Below, one piece after another: positions 17,864 through 26,551 of a stretch of 35,998 nucleotides of DNA. The number at the start of each line of letters is the position of its first letter. Within the stretch, counting starts at the first letter, position 1. Made by a program: the position numbers and the translations under genes. Source of the DNA: Treponema sp. (GTDB lineage Bacteria > Spirochaetota > Spirochaetia > Treponematales > Breznakiellaceae); contig WQZG01000033.1 of the NCBI GenBank assembly GCA_009780855.1, positions 1 through 35,998 of the forward strand, given 5' to 3'. The notes below the pieces were generated by a model. That model made no database searches, was not told where the DNA came from, and saw only the letters and a program-made list of their open reading frames with translations.

Positions 17864-18523
17864 TTAAAATTCCTTACGGGTATAAATAACATTGGAAATC
17901 ATGGCGGAAGCTGTCAAAAAAACAATTCCGCCTATAATACCGATAACCGGAACAAGATATATGTTTGATGTAAAGAAATCTATAACCCTGCCCAGATGAT
18001 CGGTAAAACCTTTGGTTTTTAACAGAAGAACAACGACAAACAGAACAATGTAAATGGGAATCATGGTAAAAACATAGGCTTTAGTAAAGGAAAATTTAAG
18101 ATAAACCGGAAAAGAAACACCTGCCGCGAAACCGTAATATAAAAACGCAAGCGCAAAAATAACCCAGAACGAAAATGGATCAAATTTCAATCTGAAAAAA
18201 ACATTAATCAAAACCGACAGAACCAGGGCAATCAAAATACAAACAATTCCGATTATCAGAGCGTAAAGATACCGGCCTGCAATCATCTCTGTTTTTTTTA
18301 ACGGGAGGATACCGTACAGTTTATCCATATGATTTTTTTCCTGCACAGAAAAAACAAAACCTGCCAGGTATGTGGCGAATACCATTACAAAGACCATGGT
18401 TATGGACGGATTCTGCACAGCCGCGCCGATTACGACCGGGATTAAAAATGCCAGCACAGCCGTCCTTAATCCGGATACAGACGAATGAAAATCGAGTTTA
18501 GTTGCCGCAAGAATTCTATTCAT
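17864..18523 (-). CDS. ABC-2-type exporter permease
   Basis: This 219-aa integral membrane protein has about six hydrophobic helices and belongs to the short ABC-2 permease group that pairs with a single ATPase. The segment FSVQEKNHMDKLYGILPLKKTEMIAGRY between helices 2 and 3 is typical of this group; key parts are EKNHMDKLYGILPLKK and AGRY. The ATG at 18523 is chosen because AAGG sits about 9 bases upstream within the end of the ATPase gene and the two genes then overlap by 8 bases. A GTG at 18532 is possible. Substrate and direction cannot be read; such pairs often export peptides or lipids. Confidence 0.82.
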   Translation of the reverse strand: MNRILAATKLDFHSSVSGLRTAVLAFLIPVVIGAAVQNPSITMVFVMVFATYLAGFVFSVQEKNHMDKLYGILPLKKTEMIAGRYLYALIIGIVCILIALVLSVLINVFFRLKFDPFSFWVIFALAFLYYGFAAGVSFPVYLKFSFTKAYVFTMIPIYIVLFVVVLLLKTKGFTDHLGRVIDFFTSNIYLVPVIGIIGGIVFLTASAMISNVIYTRKEF

Positions 18524-19277
18524 GAGCCGCACCTTTGCTTATATAAACCAAAATATCGTCAATGGCAGGCGGTTCGGTTATAGAACCGTTAGATTTGCCG
18601 TTCATGATATTCCCAAAATGTTCCTGTAAACCGCTTAAACTGCCGGTGTAAAAAATTTTACCCCGGTCAATAAGGGTGACAAAATCAGCGATACGTTCAA
18701 GGTCGGAAGTAATATGCGTTGAAAAAAATACGCTCTTTTGCCCGTCACCAACATAGCCGCGCAGAATTTCAAGAAGTTCCTCGCGGGCAACAGGATCAAG
18801 CCCGCTGGTCGGCTCATCCAGGATTAACAGCTTTGCATCATGTGACATGGCCAGTGCAAGCATAAGTTTAAGCTTCATGCCGCGGGACAATTCCCTGACC
18901 CGTTTATTTGCGCTCAGATTAAATTTATTAAGATAATCGTTAAAGAGCCCGCTGTCCCAATTTTTATAAAAACCCCTGATTACTTTTTCTGATTCCTTAA
19001 CGCGCCAGGAATCTACAAGAAAAACCTCGTCAAACACGGCGGACAATTCCTGTTTGATTTTTAGTTCATCCCGGATATTATCCATTCCCAAAATTTTTAT
19101 CTCACCTCTTTCTCTTGCAGCCATATTGAGAATACAGCGGATGGTAGTCGTCTTACCGGCGCCGTTCTGCCCCACAAAACCCATGATGCTCCCCTGCGGC
19201 AGATTGAACGAGACAGAATCAAGAGCAAAGTCCTTGTATGTTTTGCAGAGGTTATTTACTTCAAGTGCTAAGTTCAT
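18516..19277 (-). CDS. ABC transporter ATP-binding protein
   Basis: This 253-aa ATPase subunit drives the ABC-2 permease encoded next to it. Walker A is GQNGAGKTT (about residues 36-44). The signature is LSRGMKLKL rather than LSGGQ, a substitution common in YtrB/YxlF-type exporters. Walker B is LLILDEPTSGLD, and the switch His lies in FSTHITSD. The C-terminal stretch after residue 210 is short. It begins 18 bases after the stop of the URO-D-family gene on the same strand. A TATAAT (around 19290-19296) lies near, with no clear -35, so it could be the tail of that operon or a separate unit. No strong Shine-Dalgarno sequence is seen. Confidence 0.92.
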   Translation of the reverse strand: MNLALEVNNLCKTYKDFALDSVSFNLPQGSIMGFVGQNGAGKTTTIRCILNMAARERGEIKILGMDNIRDELKIKQELSAVFDEVFLVDSWRVKESEKVIRGFYKNWDSGLFNDYLNKFNLSANKRVRELSRGMKLKLMLALAMSHDAKLLILDEPTSGLDPVAREELLEILRGYVGDGQKSVFFSTHITSDLERIADFVTLIDRGKIFYTGSLSGLQEHFGNIMNGKSNGSITEPPAIDDILVYISKGAAHE

Positions 19278-19295
19278 GTTATTTTTTTTATTATA

Positions 19296-20399
19296 TCATA
19301 ATTTACCATAATGCATAGCGGTTTCAATTATTCTGGAGTAATTTTTTATCACAGTATCGTTTATTTCCTTTGATGACGGACCTCCGGTCGTTGCGAGGAT
19401 AAACCTGCCTTCCCGGCCTTCTTCTATCACAGTTTTAACAAGCTGCTCCATCTCTTCTTCTGTTTTATTCCATAAATCACCGTATTGTATGTTCCCTGTT
19501 ATAATAACATTCTTGCCAAAAACAGCCCTGGCTACCGGCAGCGGACAATCACCCATGGGAGGCGCTTCTACAGGGTGGATGGAATCAAATCCCATTTGAT
19601 TTAACCCTGGAAGAACTTTCTTAATATTACCATGACAATGGAGCATTGATTTCATCCCATAATTCCGGATTAAGTCAAATAATCTTTTATCATATTTCAC
19701 TGCAAGGTCATAAAAAAAATCAGGAGAAATCATGGGCGGTGTCACATATTCCGGTCCGTCCATCCAAAATACAGGACCTATATTTTTTTTCAGCAGAAAT
19801 TCCAGAGTATGGTATATTCGTTCAAACATCACTTCCAGAAATTCATATATTTTCTTTGTTTCATCCATTATATACAATGGGAAGTCAGTTTCCATACATA
19901 AATTATGGAAAACAGATATCGGATCATTAAATGATACTCCCATTAACCCCCGTTCACCGAAATCAATTCTCTTTTTTAAAAACATATCCGGATCAGGTTC
20001 GGCTGGTTTATATGGAAGAGAAAAGATCTTATCAATGTCATCAGGTGTTTTGATATAATTTTCTACCTTAGTGCCTGATCGTCCTTTTTTTACGGATTTT
20101 TTCAGAACAATATCTTTAAATTTAATAATCTGTTCGTCTATTATTAAATCCCCATCAGTGTAATGCCTGCTTACACTGTTTACCATAGGATGGGCATTGA
20201 AACAAAAACCCGTATCCAGGTTTATTCTTTCGATTGTATCTGTAAAGTCAGAGACCTGTTCCAAAATCGGTTTATAACCCGGCAGATTATAAATATCGGC
20301 ATATGAGGGAGAAGGGAAATAAGGAAACAAAAGCCAAATCGGTATTCTGTCTATATCTTTGCCTTCAAATAATCTTGTGAGTCTTTCTTTGCTGGTCAT
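19296..20399 (-). CDS. URO-D/MtaA-superfamily protein with altered metal site
   Basis: This 367-aa TIM-barrel protein belongs to the uroporphyrinogen decarboxylase superfamily, which also includes corrinoid-protein methyltransferases such as MtaA and CmuA. The start MTSKERLTRLFEGKDIDRIP and VIITGNIQYGDLW are typical. In the methyltransferases zinc is held by an H-x-C pair and a distal Cys. Here the matching segment is MLHCHGNIKKVLP (His254, Cys255, His256), and the distal strand is ILATTGGPSSKEI, with no Cys. It is therefore unlikely to be a standard heme-pathway enzyme and may not be a standard methyltransferase. It sits 21 bases after the FAD oxidoreductase gene, last in the AraC/ABC cluster. 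No corrinoid protein is encoded nearby. Confidence 0.78.
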   Translation of the reverse strand: MTSKERLTRLFEGKDIDRIPIWLLFPYFPSPSYADIYNLPGYKPILEQVSDFTDTIERINLDTGFCFNAHPMVNSVSRHYTDGDLIIDEQIIKFKDIVLKKSVKKGRSGTKVENYIKTPDDIDKIFSLPYKPAEPDPDMFLKKRIDFGERGLMGVSFNDPISVFHNLCMETDFPLYIMDETKKIYEFLEVMFERIYHTLEFLLKKNIGPVFWMDGPEYVTPPMISPDFFYDLAVKYDKRLFDLIRNYGMKSMLHCHGNIKKVLPGLNQMGFDSIHPVEAPPMGDCPLPVARAVFGKNVIITGNIQYGDLWNKTEEEMEQLVKTVIEEGREGRFILATTGGPSSKEINDTVIKNYSRIIETAMHYGKL

Positions 20400-20420
20400 G
20401 TTATTTCCAATAAATGTTCA

Positions 20421-22742
20421 TTAATAAATTCTTACCTCATATATTCTTGCGTTGCCATTATTATTCCATGTTTTGTTAACTGTCAGTTTTAACTTCTCTG
20501 TTTTTATACCGGGAAATGTATGGCGGCGCAAACGATGATAATTATCTTTTTCATTGATAACAATATTCCATTCATCATTTACAAACGCTTCCAGCGTATA
20601 ATCGCGCACTGTCATTCCTGATACACGTTTCCCGCAATCAAGCGGCATTTCGCGGTATGTTCTTTGAATTGTGTCGAAAGTTATCTGCACCATGGATATG
20701 GTTTGTATATCATCCCAGCTGAAAGTTACCGATTGAGGTAAAACCTGTGACAGGTCGCTTTGCCACATACTTACCGGATTATAGGAAAATCGGCGGTTAA
20801 TACCGTTAATTAAATTGGAAGCTTCGCCATATATATGCGAAGGGGAAATTTTGAACACCGGACATTTAGCATAAGCTCTGTAAAAATTACCGGCGTCAAT
20901 TACAAAACGCGCAAAATCATAAAATCTGTTTTCAACGGCCAATTTTATTCCGGTATTGGCCGGTTCGGTATTTTCTATAATAATAATATACCGCTCCTCA
21001 TCCACACATTCATTTTTCTCAATCATTGATACATTAAAATTAAAAGTAATTTCGTTTTCACCGGGTATAGCGGCTGCATATGATGCTGCCAATTTTTCAA
21101 AAATCCCTTTACTGTTATCAAAGCCCCATTCAACTTCATTGATAGCATTTTCATAATCAAACGCCAATTTATTTTCTGTATGTTCTGCGTGATTTTTATA
21201 ATGCATGGGCCACTTTCTTAATAATAATTCAGCTTTTAATTTGACAGGGGTCTCGCCTGTATTTTTTAATTTAAAAATAACAGAATCCAGTTTGTCAGGC
21301 CAATCCCACAACATTATCCCAGCAGGAGTTTTCGAAATATCAACCCATTCATCGGTTTGTTTGGCGTTAAACAACCTCTCGCTGGTGGCGCTTACTTTGG
21401 CTTTTTTGGCCAGATCATTTTGATCGAGATTTTTAATTCCGGGTATGGAAGCATCATTGCGCAATAGCCTTTGCTGAAGTTCGCCAATGTGGTTTTGATA
21501 AATACTTCTGGGTGAGCATTTATACTCTTTGCACATTGCCGCTGCCATACCGGCTGCCTGCCCAACCGTGCATAAAGTACGCTGCAGCCTGACAGAGCCG
21601 TGCGCAATATGTGAAATACTCATTAGTCTGGATGAAAAAAACAAATTATCCACATCTTTTGAATAAATGGAACGATAAGGAATTGTATAAATCGGCGGAA
21701 TGGAAAAATAAACTATCTTTACATAATCCGGTTTCTCCGGGCGGGGATAGTGTATATCCAGGGCAAAACCGCCGTATCCTATCGCATCATCGAATATTTT
21801 CCCGCTCTCTATATCCTGCTGGGTCAGCACATAATCGCCGATAAACCTGCGGCTCTCGCGTTTACACAGCCGGGATCCCAAAAATGAAAGCTCCCAATTT
21901 TTAGCCTTTTCTTTATCATCTCCGTTCTTGATACGGTTCCAGGCGCTGTATATACACATTGTCGCAATATCGTATATTTGCTGCTCGTCTTCTATTATTT
22001 TGCGGTTTCCTCCAGTTTCGGTGGGGAAAAAAAAGTATTGATAATCATCTTTGCCCGGATTAAATCTTGGGTTTTCGTTATATCCCGGGTAAAATTCCGG
22101 AGTGCCGGGAGGGGGAATAAATTCTACAGGTTTACCGACATTGCGTATCATACCAACCAGACTGCTTCCCATTGTAACAGGGCTGTCTTCTTCCGGCGCA
22201 AGGCGTTCTACGTAAACATGCTTTCCTTCCCTGCCCATTTTATATTCCGCTCCGGCAAGCGCCGATATGGAACCGTCGCCCGACGCGTCTATTACGGAAG
22301 TACCTACTTCTATATATTTGGTTTTATATGCGCCGGTATCTTCAACGATAACCCCTGCAATCCGGGTTCCGTCCATTACAGGCTCTCTGGCATAATGGCT
22401 TCGCAGAACCGTGACTCCGGCCTGATTCAATGTTTGGTAAAGAACAGTGTCCCACATGGGCGATATATTGTAATGCATATCCGGCGTTACGGTTTTCGCC
22501 ATGTACCATGCAGCTGTTTCGGTAATTTCTTCAATGATCCCCGTTTCTGCAGAAAAAGTATGGAACCTGTGTGCGCCAGAAGGATGTATACCGGCGTCCG
22601 CGCTGGAATTCCCTCCAAGCGTTAAAAATTTTTCCAGCAGTATCACACTGCATCCTTCGCGCGCAGCAGCAATTGCCGCGCAAATGCCCGCAAGTCCGGC
22701 GCCGATTACCAGAACATCCGTTTTTAATGTAGTTTCCTGCAT
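20421..22742 (-). CDS. FAD-dependent oxidoreductase with C-terminal discoidin-like domain
   Basis: This 773-aa protein has a dinucleotide-binding N-terminus: GAGLAG at residues 14-19, Glu38 to hold the FAD ribose, then the LGGNSSADAG segment found in large fumarate-reductase-like FAD oxidoreductases of catabolic loci. The flavin domain closes near residue 430 (GSVRLQRTLCTVGQAAGMAA). About residues 480-640 are beta-rich. The last 130 residues look like an F5/8 (discoidin) galactose-binding-like domain: ASNLINGINRRF, MWQSDLSQVLPQSVTFSW, VQITFDT and a terminal ARIYEVRIY. No signal peptide is seen, so it is likely cytoplasmic. The ATG at 22742 follows GGAAAGGGA; a GTG at 22763 is less likely. The substrate is unknown. 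Confidence 0.83.
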   Translation of the reverse strand: MQETTLKTDVLVIGAGLAGICAAIAAAREGCSVILLEKFLTLGGNSSADAGIHPSGAHRFHTFSAETGIIEEITETAAWYMAKTVTPDMHYNISPMWDTVLYQTLNQAGVTVLRSHYAREPVMDGTRIAGVIVEDTGAYKTKYIEVGTSVIDASGDGSISALAGAEYKMGREGKHVYVERLAPEEDSPVTMGSSLVGMIRNVGKPVEFIPPPGTPEFYPGYNENPRFNPGKDDYQYFFFPTETGGNRKIIEDEQQIYDIATMCIYSAWNRIKNGDDKEKAKNWELSFLGSRLCKRESRRFIGDYVLTQQDIESGKIFDDAIGYGGFALDIHYPRPEKPDYVKIVYFSIPPIYTIPYRSIYSKDVDNLFFSSRLMSISHIAHGSVRLQRTLCTVGQAAGMAAAMCKEYKCSPRSIYQNHIGELQQRLLRNDASIPGIKNLDQNDLAKKAKVSATSERLFNAKQTDEWVDISKTPAGIMLWDWPDKLDSVIFKLKNTGETPVKLKAELLLRKWPMHYKNHAEHTENKLAFDYENAINEVEWGFDNSKGIFEKLAASYAAAIPGENEITFNFNVSMIEKNECVDEERYIIIIENTEPANTGIKLAVENRFYDFARFVIDAGNFYRAYAKCPVFKISPSHIYGEASNLINGINRRFSYNPVSMWQSDLSQVLPQSVTFSWDDIQTISMVQITFDTIQRTYREMPLDCGKRVSGMTVRDYTLEAFVNDEWNIVINEKDNYHRLRRHTFPGIKTEKLKLTVNKTWNNNGNARIYEVRIY

Positions 22743-22800
22743 ATAAAAATTATCCCTTTCCACAGATTATCTTCCAATTTTTTTAACATAAAACCAGGCG

Positions 22801-22834
22801 CGGGGTGTCGTTTGTATTTAACATCAGCACCCCG
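22801..22834 (-). terminator. Intergenic hairpin between the solute-binding-protein and FAD genes
   Basis: A 7-bp perfect stem (CGGGGTG 22801-22807 with CACCCCG 22828-22834, 20-base loop) lies 19 bases after the stop of the solute-binding-protein gene. On the minus strand it is followed about 15 bases later by an AT-rich stretch with a run of A rather than U, so it is not a canonical terminator. It may protect the upstream mRNA and lower expression of the downstream enzymes. Confidence 0.4.
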
Positions 22835-22852
22835 GAAGCCGGTCTCAAATTA

Positions 22853-24403
22853 TTATTTTCTCTGCGATAACATCAATTGATAATCTTCATTAGCCTGCTG
22901 GGTTACTTCCCATCCGCCTTTGTTATACCAATCGTCAACGTATTTTTGATAATCAGATACACTGGCTTTTCCGCAAACTACTTCGAACAACCCCTGCAGC
23001 AGGATTGAATTGATATCACCGTATTTGTCGGTAAGGTTAATATCTCTTTGGGGGCGGTTAAAACCATTAAATGCATCAGGAATTTGGGAATCTTTGTATA
23101 TATCAAAAGCATTCTTTTCAAAATTTGTCTGCAGTTTTTCGATCAGATTCAGATTAACATACGGCGTCATGCCAAAATAATTGGATGTCTGAAGCATAAC
23201 CGGATACCAGCCCAGGCCGCGGTCTTTCCTTTCGGCATCTGTAATAAGCCATTTATAACCGCCTTCCGGATTTAAAGCATAATCTTTGCCTTCTGTACCC
23301 AGCGCGAGTTTGGCAACGTTGTCCGGGTCATAAAGGAACTGGACAACTTCCATAAGGCGATCAATATTTTTAATATTTTTATTTAACGCAAAACCCTGGG
23401 AAAGATCCCCAAATGCGTGGATGCCTCCCTTACCGCTTGGACCTGCAGGCGCCGGTATGGTAACTACATAACCGTTCGGGTTGTTGGGTTTGATACGTCC
23501 CATAATACCGTCATAACTGCTAATCCCTGCGGTAAAAGTTCCAAGTTTACCTATGGCTATCTTGCCCCACCAGTCATCTGTATTGGTGGTAATCCATTCG
23601 GGGTCTATTAATTTTTCCGCATACCATCTTTGAAGCAATGCAAGTACTTCCTGAATTTTCGGATGCGTAAATCCATAATATACCTGCCCGTTATATTCAT
23701 TCCAATATTGAGGAATAATACCATAGGCGCCGAATATGGTGGTAAAATTGCCTCCAATTAAATTCCTTTCACCCCAACCATAAGTGTCATTCAATCCGTT
23801 GCCGTCAGGATCGTTATATGTGAAGGCCCGCAGCATTGCTTCGAATTCTGTCAAAGTTTTAGGCGGTGTTATGTTTAATTTTTCAAGCCAATCTCCGCGC
23901 GCATATACAGCATTGTAGGATGACTGCATTTGTGCGGGGAATGTGTAGTTTACGCCCTTGTATTTAATCCGTTCCAGCTGACTTTGCGGAAATCTATCCC
24001 TTAAGGAAGGAACCATATTAAATATTGAATCTGTAATCGGCAGCAGGAAGCCTTCATCTGCCAGTTCAGTAATTATACCATTGAACTGGTATATAATATC
24101 AGGTAAATCTCCTGATGTGGCCAGTAATCTGATCCTCTGATCAAAATTGGCCGGATCACCAGGTCCTATTTCCACATCGAAACTGACATTAAAATTATCT
24201 TCAAAATACTTAATAGACTCCACATTCTTTAAATTGCTAGGATCATAAGCTGATGTTGGTACTACAGTTTTAAAAGTTACACGTTGTCTGCCTGTACTCC
24301 CCTGCTGTGAAGCCGACGAATCACGGTTACCTGCTCCAACCAATAAAAAAATACTCATAATAACAACAATAACGGCAGTTGCTGCCAAAGCTGATTTCTT
24401 CAT
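22853..24403 (-). CDS. Extracellular solute-binding protein, LplA-like, with disrupted lipobox
   Basis: This 516-aa family 1-type binding protein is expected to capture an oligosaccharide or related solute for the two permeases encoded upstream. The ATG at 24403 has GGAGG 8 bases upstream; a start 17 codons earlier is unlikely. The signal peptide has a long hydrophobic core ending IFLLVGAGNRDSS. Residue 25 is Gly (GGT), where the family normally has the lipidated Cys, so it may be released or held by an uncleaved anchor. The mature part has the expected two-lobe pattern, including NDPDGNGLNDTYGWG, the calcium-like acidic loop common in LplA/AlgQ proteins. The permease gene upstream is 170 bases away; that gap holds only AT-rich DNA. 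Confidence 0.88.
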   Translation of the reverse strand: MKKSALAATAVIVVIMSIFLLVGAGNRDSSASQQGSTGRQRVTFKTVVPTSAYDPSNLKNVESIKYFEDNFNVSFDVEIGPGDPANFDQRIRLLATSGDLPDIIYQFNGIITELADEGFLLPITDSIFNMVPSLRDRFPQSQLERIKYKGVNYTFPAQMQSSYNAVYARGDWLEKLNITPPKTLTEFEAMLRAFTYNDPDGNGLNDTYGWGERNLIGGNFTTIFGAYGIIPQYWNEYNGQVYYGFTHPKIQEVLALLQRWYAEKLIDPEWITTNTDDWWGKIAIGKLGTFTAGISSYDGIMGRIKPNNPNGYVVTIPAPAGPSGKGGIHAFGDLSQGFALNKNIKNIDRLMEVVQFLYDPDNVAKLALGTEGKDYALNPEGGYKWLITDAERKDRGLGWYPVMLQTSNYFGMTPYVNLNLIEKLQTNFEKNAFDIYKDSQIPDAFNGFNRPQRDINLTDKYGDINSILLQGLFEVVCGKASVSDYQKYVDDWYNKGGWEVTQQANEDYQLMLSQRK

Positions 24404-24573
24404 AAAAAATTCCTCCAAAATTAATTTTAAAAAATAAATAAATGATATTTGCAAAAATTATTTTTATTGCAGCAAATATCAAAAATTATAAATAAAGTTT
24501 TTATTAGGGAGGTATCCATAAAATCATCATCTGTAATCTCCTGTAGACCAATACAGCCTGAATACTGTAAAAA

Positions 24574-25479
24574 TTAACCTTTTACAGATCCTATAAGGAC
24601 ACCTTTTACAAAATATTTTTGCAAAAACGGGTATATTAAAAGAATTGGCAAAGTCGCAATAATAATTGTTGTACTTTTATCCTGTATAGGAAGACTGTTT
24701 AACGTACTTTCATCCATTGCTGCCAAATTCTCTGCAAAATTCATCTCACTTGTTATAACAAGCTGCCTTAAAAGTACCTGTAAAACCATTTTGGTTCGGT
24801 CTGTAATATAAAGCAGGCATGTAAAAAAAGCATTCCAGTTGGCAACCGCATAAAAAAGCGTAATGGTGGCCAGTACGGGAGCGGAAAGCGGCAAGATGAT
24901 ATTTACCAATATTTTAAATTGTCCGGCGCCGTCTATGTGTGCGGATTCTTCCAGTGATTCAGGAATTGTCTGGAAAAAATTTTTCATTATGATCATGTTG
25001 TAGGGACTCACAAGCCCCGAAACTATAAGTACAAGCCTGTTGTTTATCAGGTGAAGAGATCTCATTAGTAAATATGTAGGTACAATACCGCCGGAGAACA
25101 TCATAGTAAAAACCATAATCAGGGTAAAAGTACTGCGGAACGCCATCTTTTTTCTGGAAAGCGGATACGCGGCCAATGTGGTAAACACCATGCTTGATGC
25201 GGTGCCTGCCAATACAACAAACATTGTGTTTCCGTATGAGCTTAGTATTAACGGCATGGATAATATTTTTTTATATGATTCAAGCATCGGATTTGCGGGG
25301 AAAAAATGAAACCCGGGTTTTATGGCCTCGGAAGGTGAACTGAGCGAAATCGATAATATATGAATGAAAGGGTAAAGGGCAGTAAACGCAAAAATACTGA
25401 TAACTGAATATATGAAAAACATTAATATAAATTCTGAAGCAGGTATCCTAAATTTTTTATGTTTTTGGTTTGCTACCAT
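24574..25479 (-). CDS. Sugar ABC transporter permease, LplC/MalG-like
   Basis: This 301-aa inner-membrane permease has six predicted helices and the EAA loop EESAHIDGAGQFKILVNIILP, shown by ESAHIDGAGQ and IILPLSAPV, that docks on the ATPase. The C-terminus FLQKYFVKGVLIGSVKG is the usual MalG-type end. The N-terminus overlaps the partner permease gene by 7 bases, so the pair is co-translated. It belongs to the CUT1 sugar importer class used for oligosaccharides. A perfect 8-bp inverted repeat (24565-24572 with 24580-24587) straddles the stop codon and could slow 3' decay, but it lacks a U-tract. Confidence 0.92.
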   Translation of the reverse strand: MVANQKHKKFRIPASEFILMFFIYSVISIFAFTALYPFIHILSISLSSPSEAIKPGFHFFPANPMLESYKKILSMPLILSSYGNTMFVVLAGTASSMVFTTLAAYPLSRKKMAFRSTFTLIMVFTMMFSGGIVPTYLLMRSLHLINNRLVLIVSGLVSPYNMIIMKNFFQTIPESLEESAHIDGAGQFKILVNIILPLSAPVLATITLFYAVANWNAFFTCLLYITDRTKMVLQVLLRQLVITSEMNFAENLAAMDESTLNSLPIQDKSTTIIIATLPILLIYPFLQKYFVKGVLIGSVKG

Positions 25480-26411
25480 ATGCGCATTTCACCTTCAGAA
25501 AGTTTGCTGGCAGCTTTATTTGTCAGGATTATCAAAACGAACGAAATTACGGATTTGAACATGTTTGCCGCGGTCGAAGCGCTGAACATATTCCGTCCCT
25601 GTGATTGCAGGCCGATACGGTAAATATAAGTATCAAGTACATCTCCGACTTCATAAACCAGCGGGTTGTATAAGTTAAGAATCATTTCAAAATCAGAACT
25701 GATAATTGAACCTACAGCCAATATAAACATTATTACTACAACACTCATAATTGAAGGTATGTTTATATAGATTATCCTTTGAATGCGGGAAGCGCCGTCG
25801 ATAATGGAAGCTTCGAGAACTTCGCCGTCAACTCCGGCAAGGGCAGCCAGGTAAACTATGGTTCCCCAGCCTGTGCCTTTCCAGATATAGGTCAAAATAA
25901 CAATGGTTCTGAAGTATGATTTTTCTATTAAAAAATATTTGGGCTGTCCCCCAAACATTCTGATGACATCATTGATTAATCCGTAATCCGGCGAGAGAAA
26001 CGTGGTAACAAGACTTGCGGCTATTACTGCTGAGATGAAATGCGGAAGATAAATAATAGTCTGTAAAATTTTTTTTACAGTTATTAATCTCATTTCATTT
26101 ATCATAATCGCAAATATAATGGATACCGGAAAAACGAATACTAGCCTGTAAGCGCCTAAAATAAGAGTGTTCCTTAAAGCTTGCAGGAATAATACGTTAC
26201 TAAAAAGGAATTTAAAGTTCTGAAGACCAACCCAGTCACTGCCCAGAATCCCTTTGCCCAGACGAAAATCCTTAAAAGCTATCTGCATTCCGTACATGGG
26301 GCCGTAACAAAATATTGCAAAATATAACAGGGGAAATAAAATCATGAGGAGCAGCGGTCTGCTGTATATAATTTGTTTTTTTAATTGCAGCTTTTTTTGT
26401 CCGGAACCCAT
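25473..26411 (-). CDS. Sugar ABC transporter permease, LplB/UgpA-like
   Basis: This 312-aa inner-membrane permease is partner of the LplC-like subunit. It begins with a basic cytoplasmic stretch and the LLMILFPLLYFAIFCYGPMYGM helix, whose YGPMYGMQIAFKDF end is characteristic of the LplB/YteP group. The EAA motif is EASIIDGASRIQRIIYINIPS; key residues EASIIDGAS and IPSI. No ATP-binding subunit is encoded in the cluster, so a shared MsmX/UgpC-type ATPase elsewhere would be needed. The 140-base gap to the AraC gene holds AT-rich DNA with a TATAAT around 26481 but no good -35. That gap is where an AraC activator would be expected to bind. Confidence 0.9.
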   Translation of the reverse strand: MGSGQKKLQLKKQIIYSRPLLLMILFPLLYFAIFCYGPMYGMQIAFKDFRLGKGILGSDWVGLQNFKFLFSNVLFLQALRNTLILGAYRLVFVFPVSIIFAIMINEMRLITVKKILQTIIYLPHFISAVIAASLVTTFLSPDYGLINDVIRMFGGQPKYFLIEKSYFRTIVILTYIWKGTGWGTIVYLAALAGVDGEVLEASIIDGASRIQRIIYINIPSIMSVVVIMFILAVGSIISSDFEMILNLYNPLVYEVGDVLDTYIYRIGLQSQGRNMFSASTAANMFKSVISFVLIILTNKAASKLSEGEMRIW

Positions 26412-26551
26412 CAGATTACCTCATTCAGGTTATTTCGATGTTAATCTACAGAAAAAATAAATTAACCAACAATTATGAATTATAAGGGGTAATCTGTATT
26501 AAATAATCAAACAAAACAATGAATTATATAAAAATTCGATGATCCGCCGGC

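Noticed and set aside
18516-19277. ATPase for the Lpl-type sugar importer
   Set aside because: It overlaps an ABC-2 permease gene and has the LSRGMKLKL signature of exporter ATPases. It is shorter than the roughly 360-aa MsmX/UgpC subunits.
22743-22763. GTG start for the FAD oxidoreductase
   Set aside because: The purine-rich GGAAAGGGA that would be its codons 2-4 is better read as the ribosome site of the ATG at 22742.
24565-24587. Terminator after the LplC-like permease
   Set aside because: The 8-bp inverted repeat CTGTAAAA/TTTTACAG is AT-rich, overlaps the stop codon and lacks a following U-tract.
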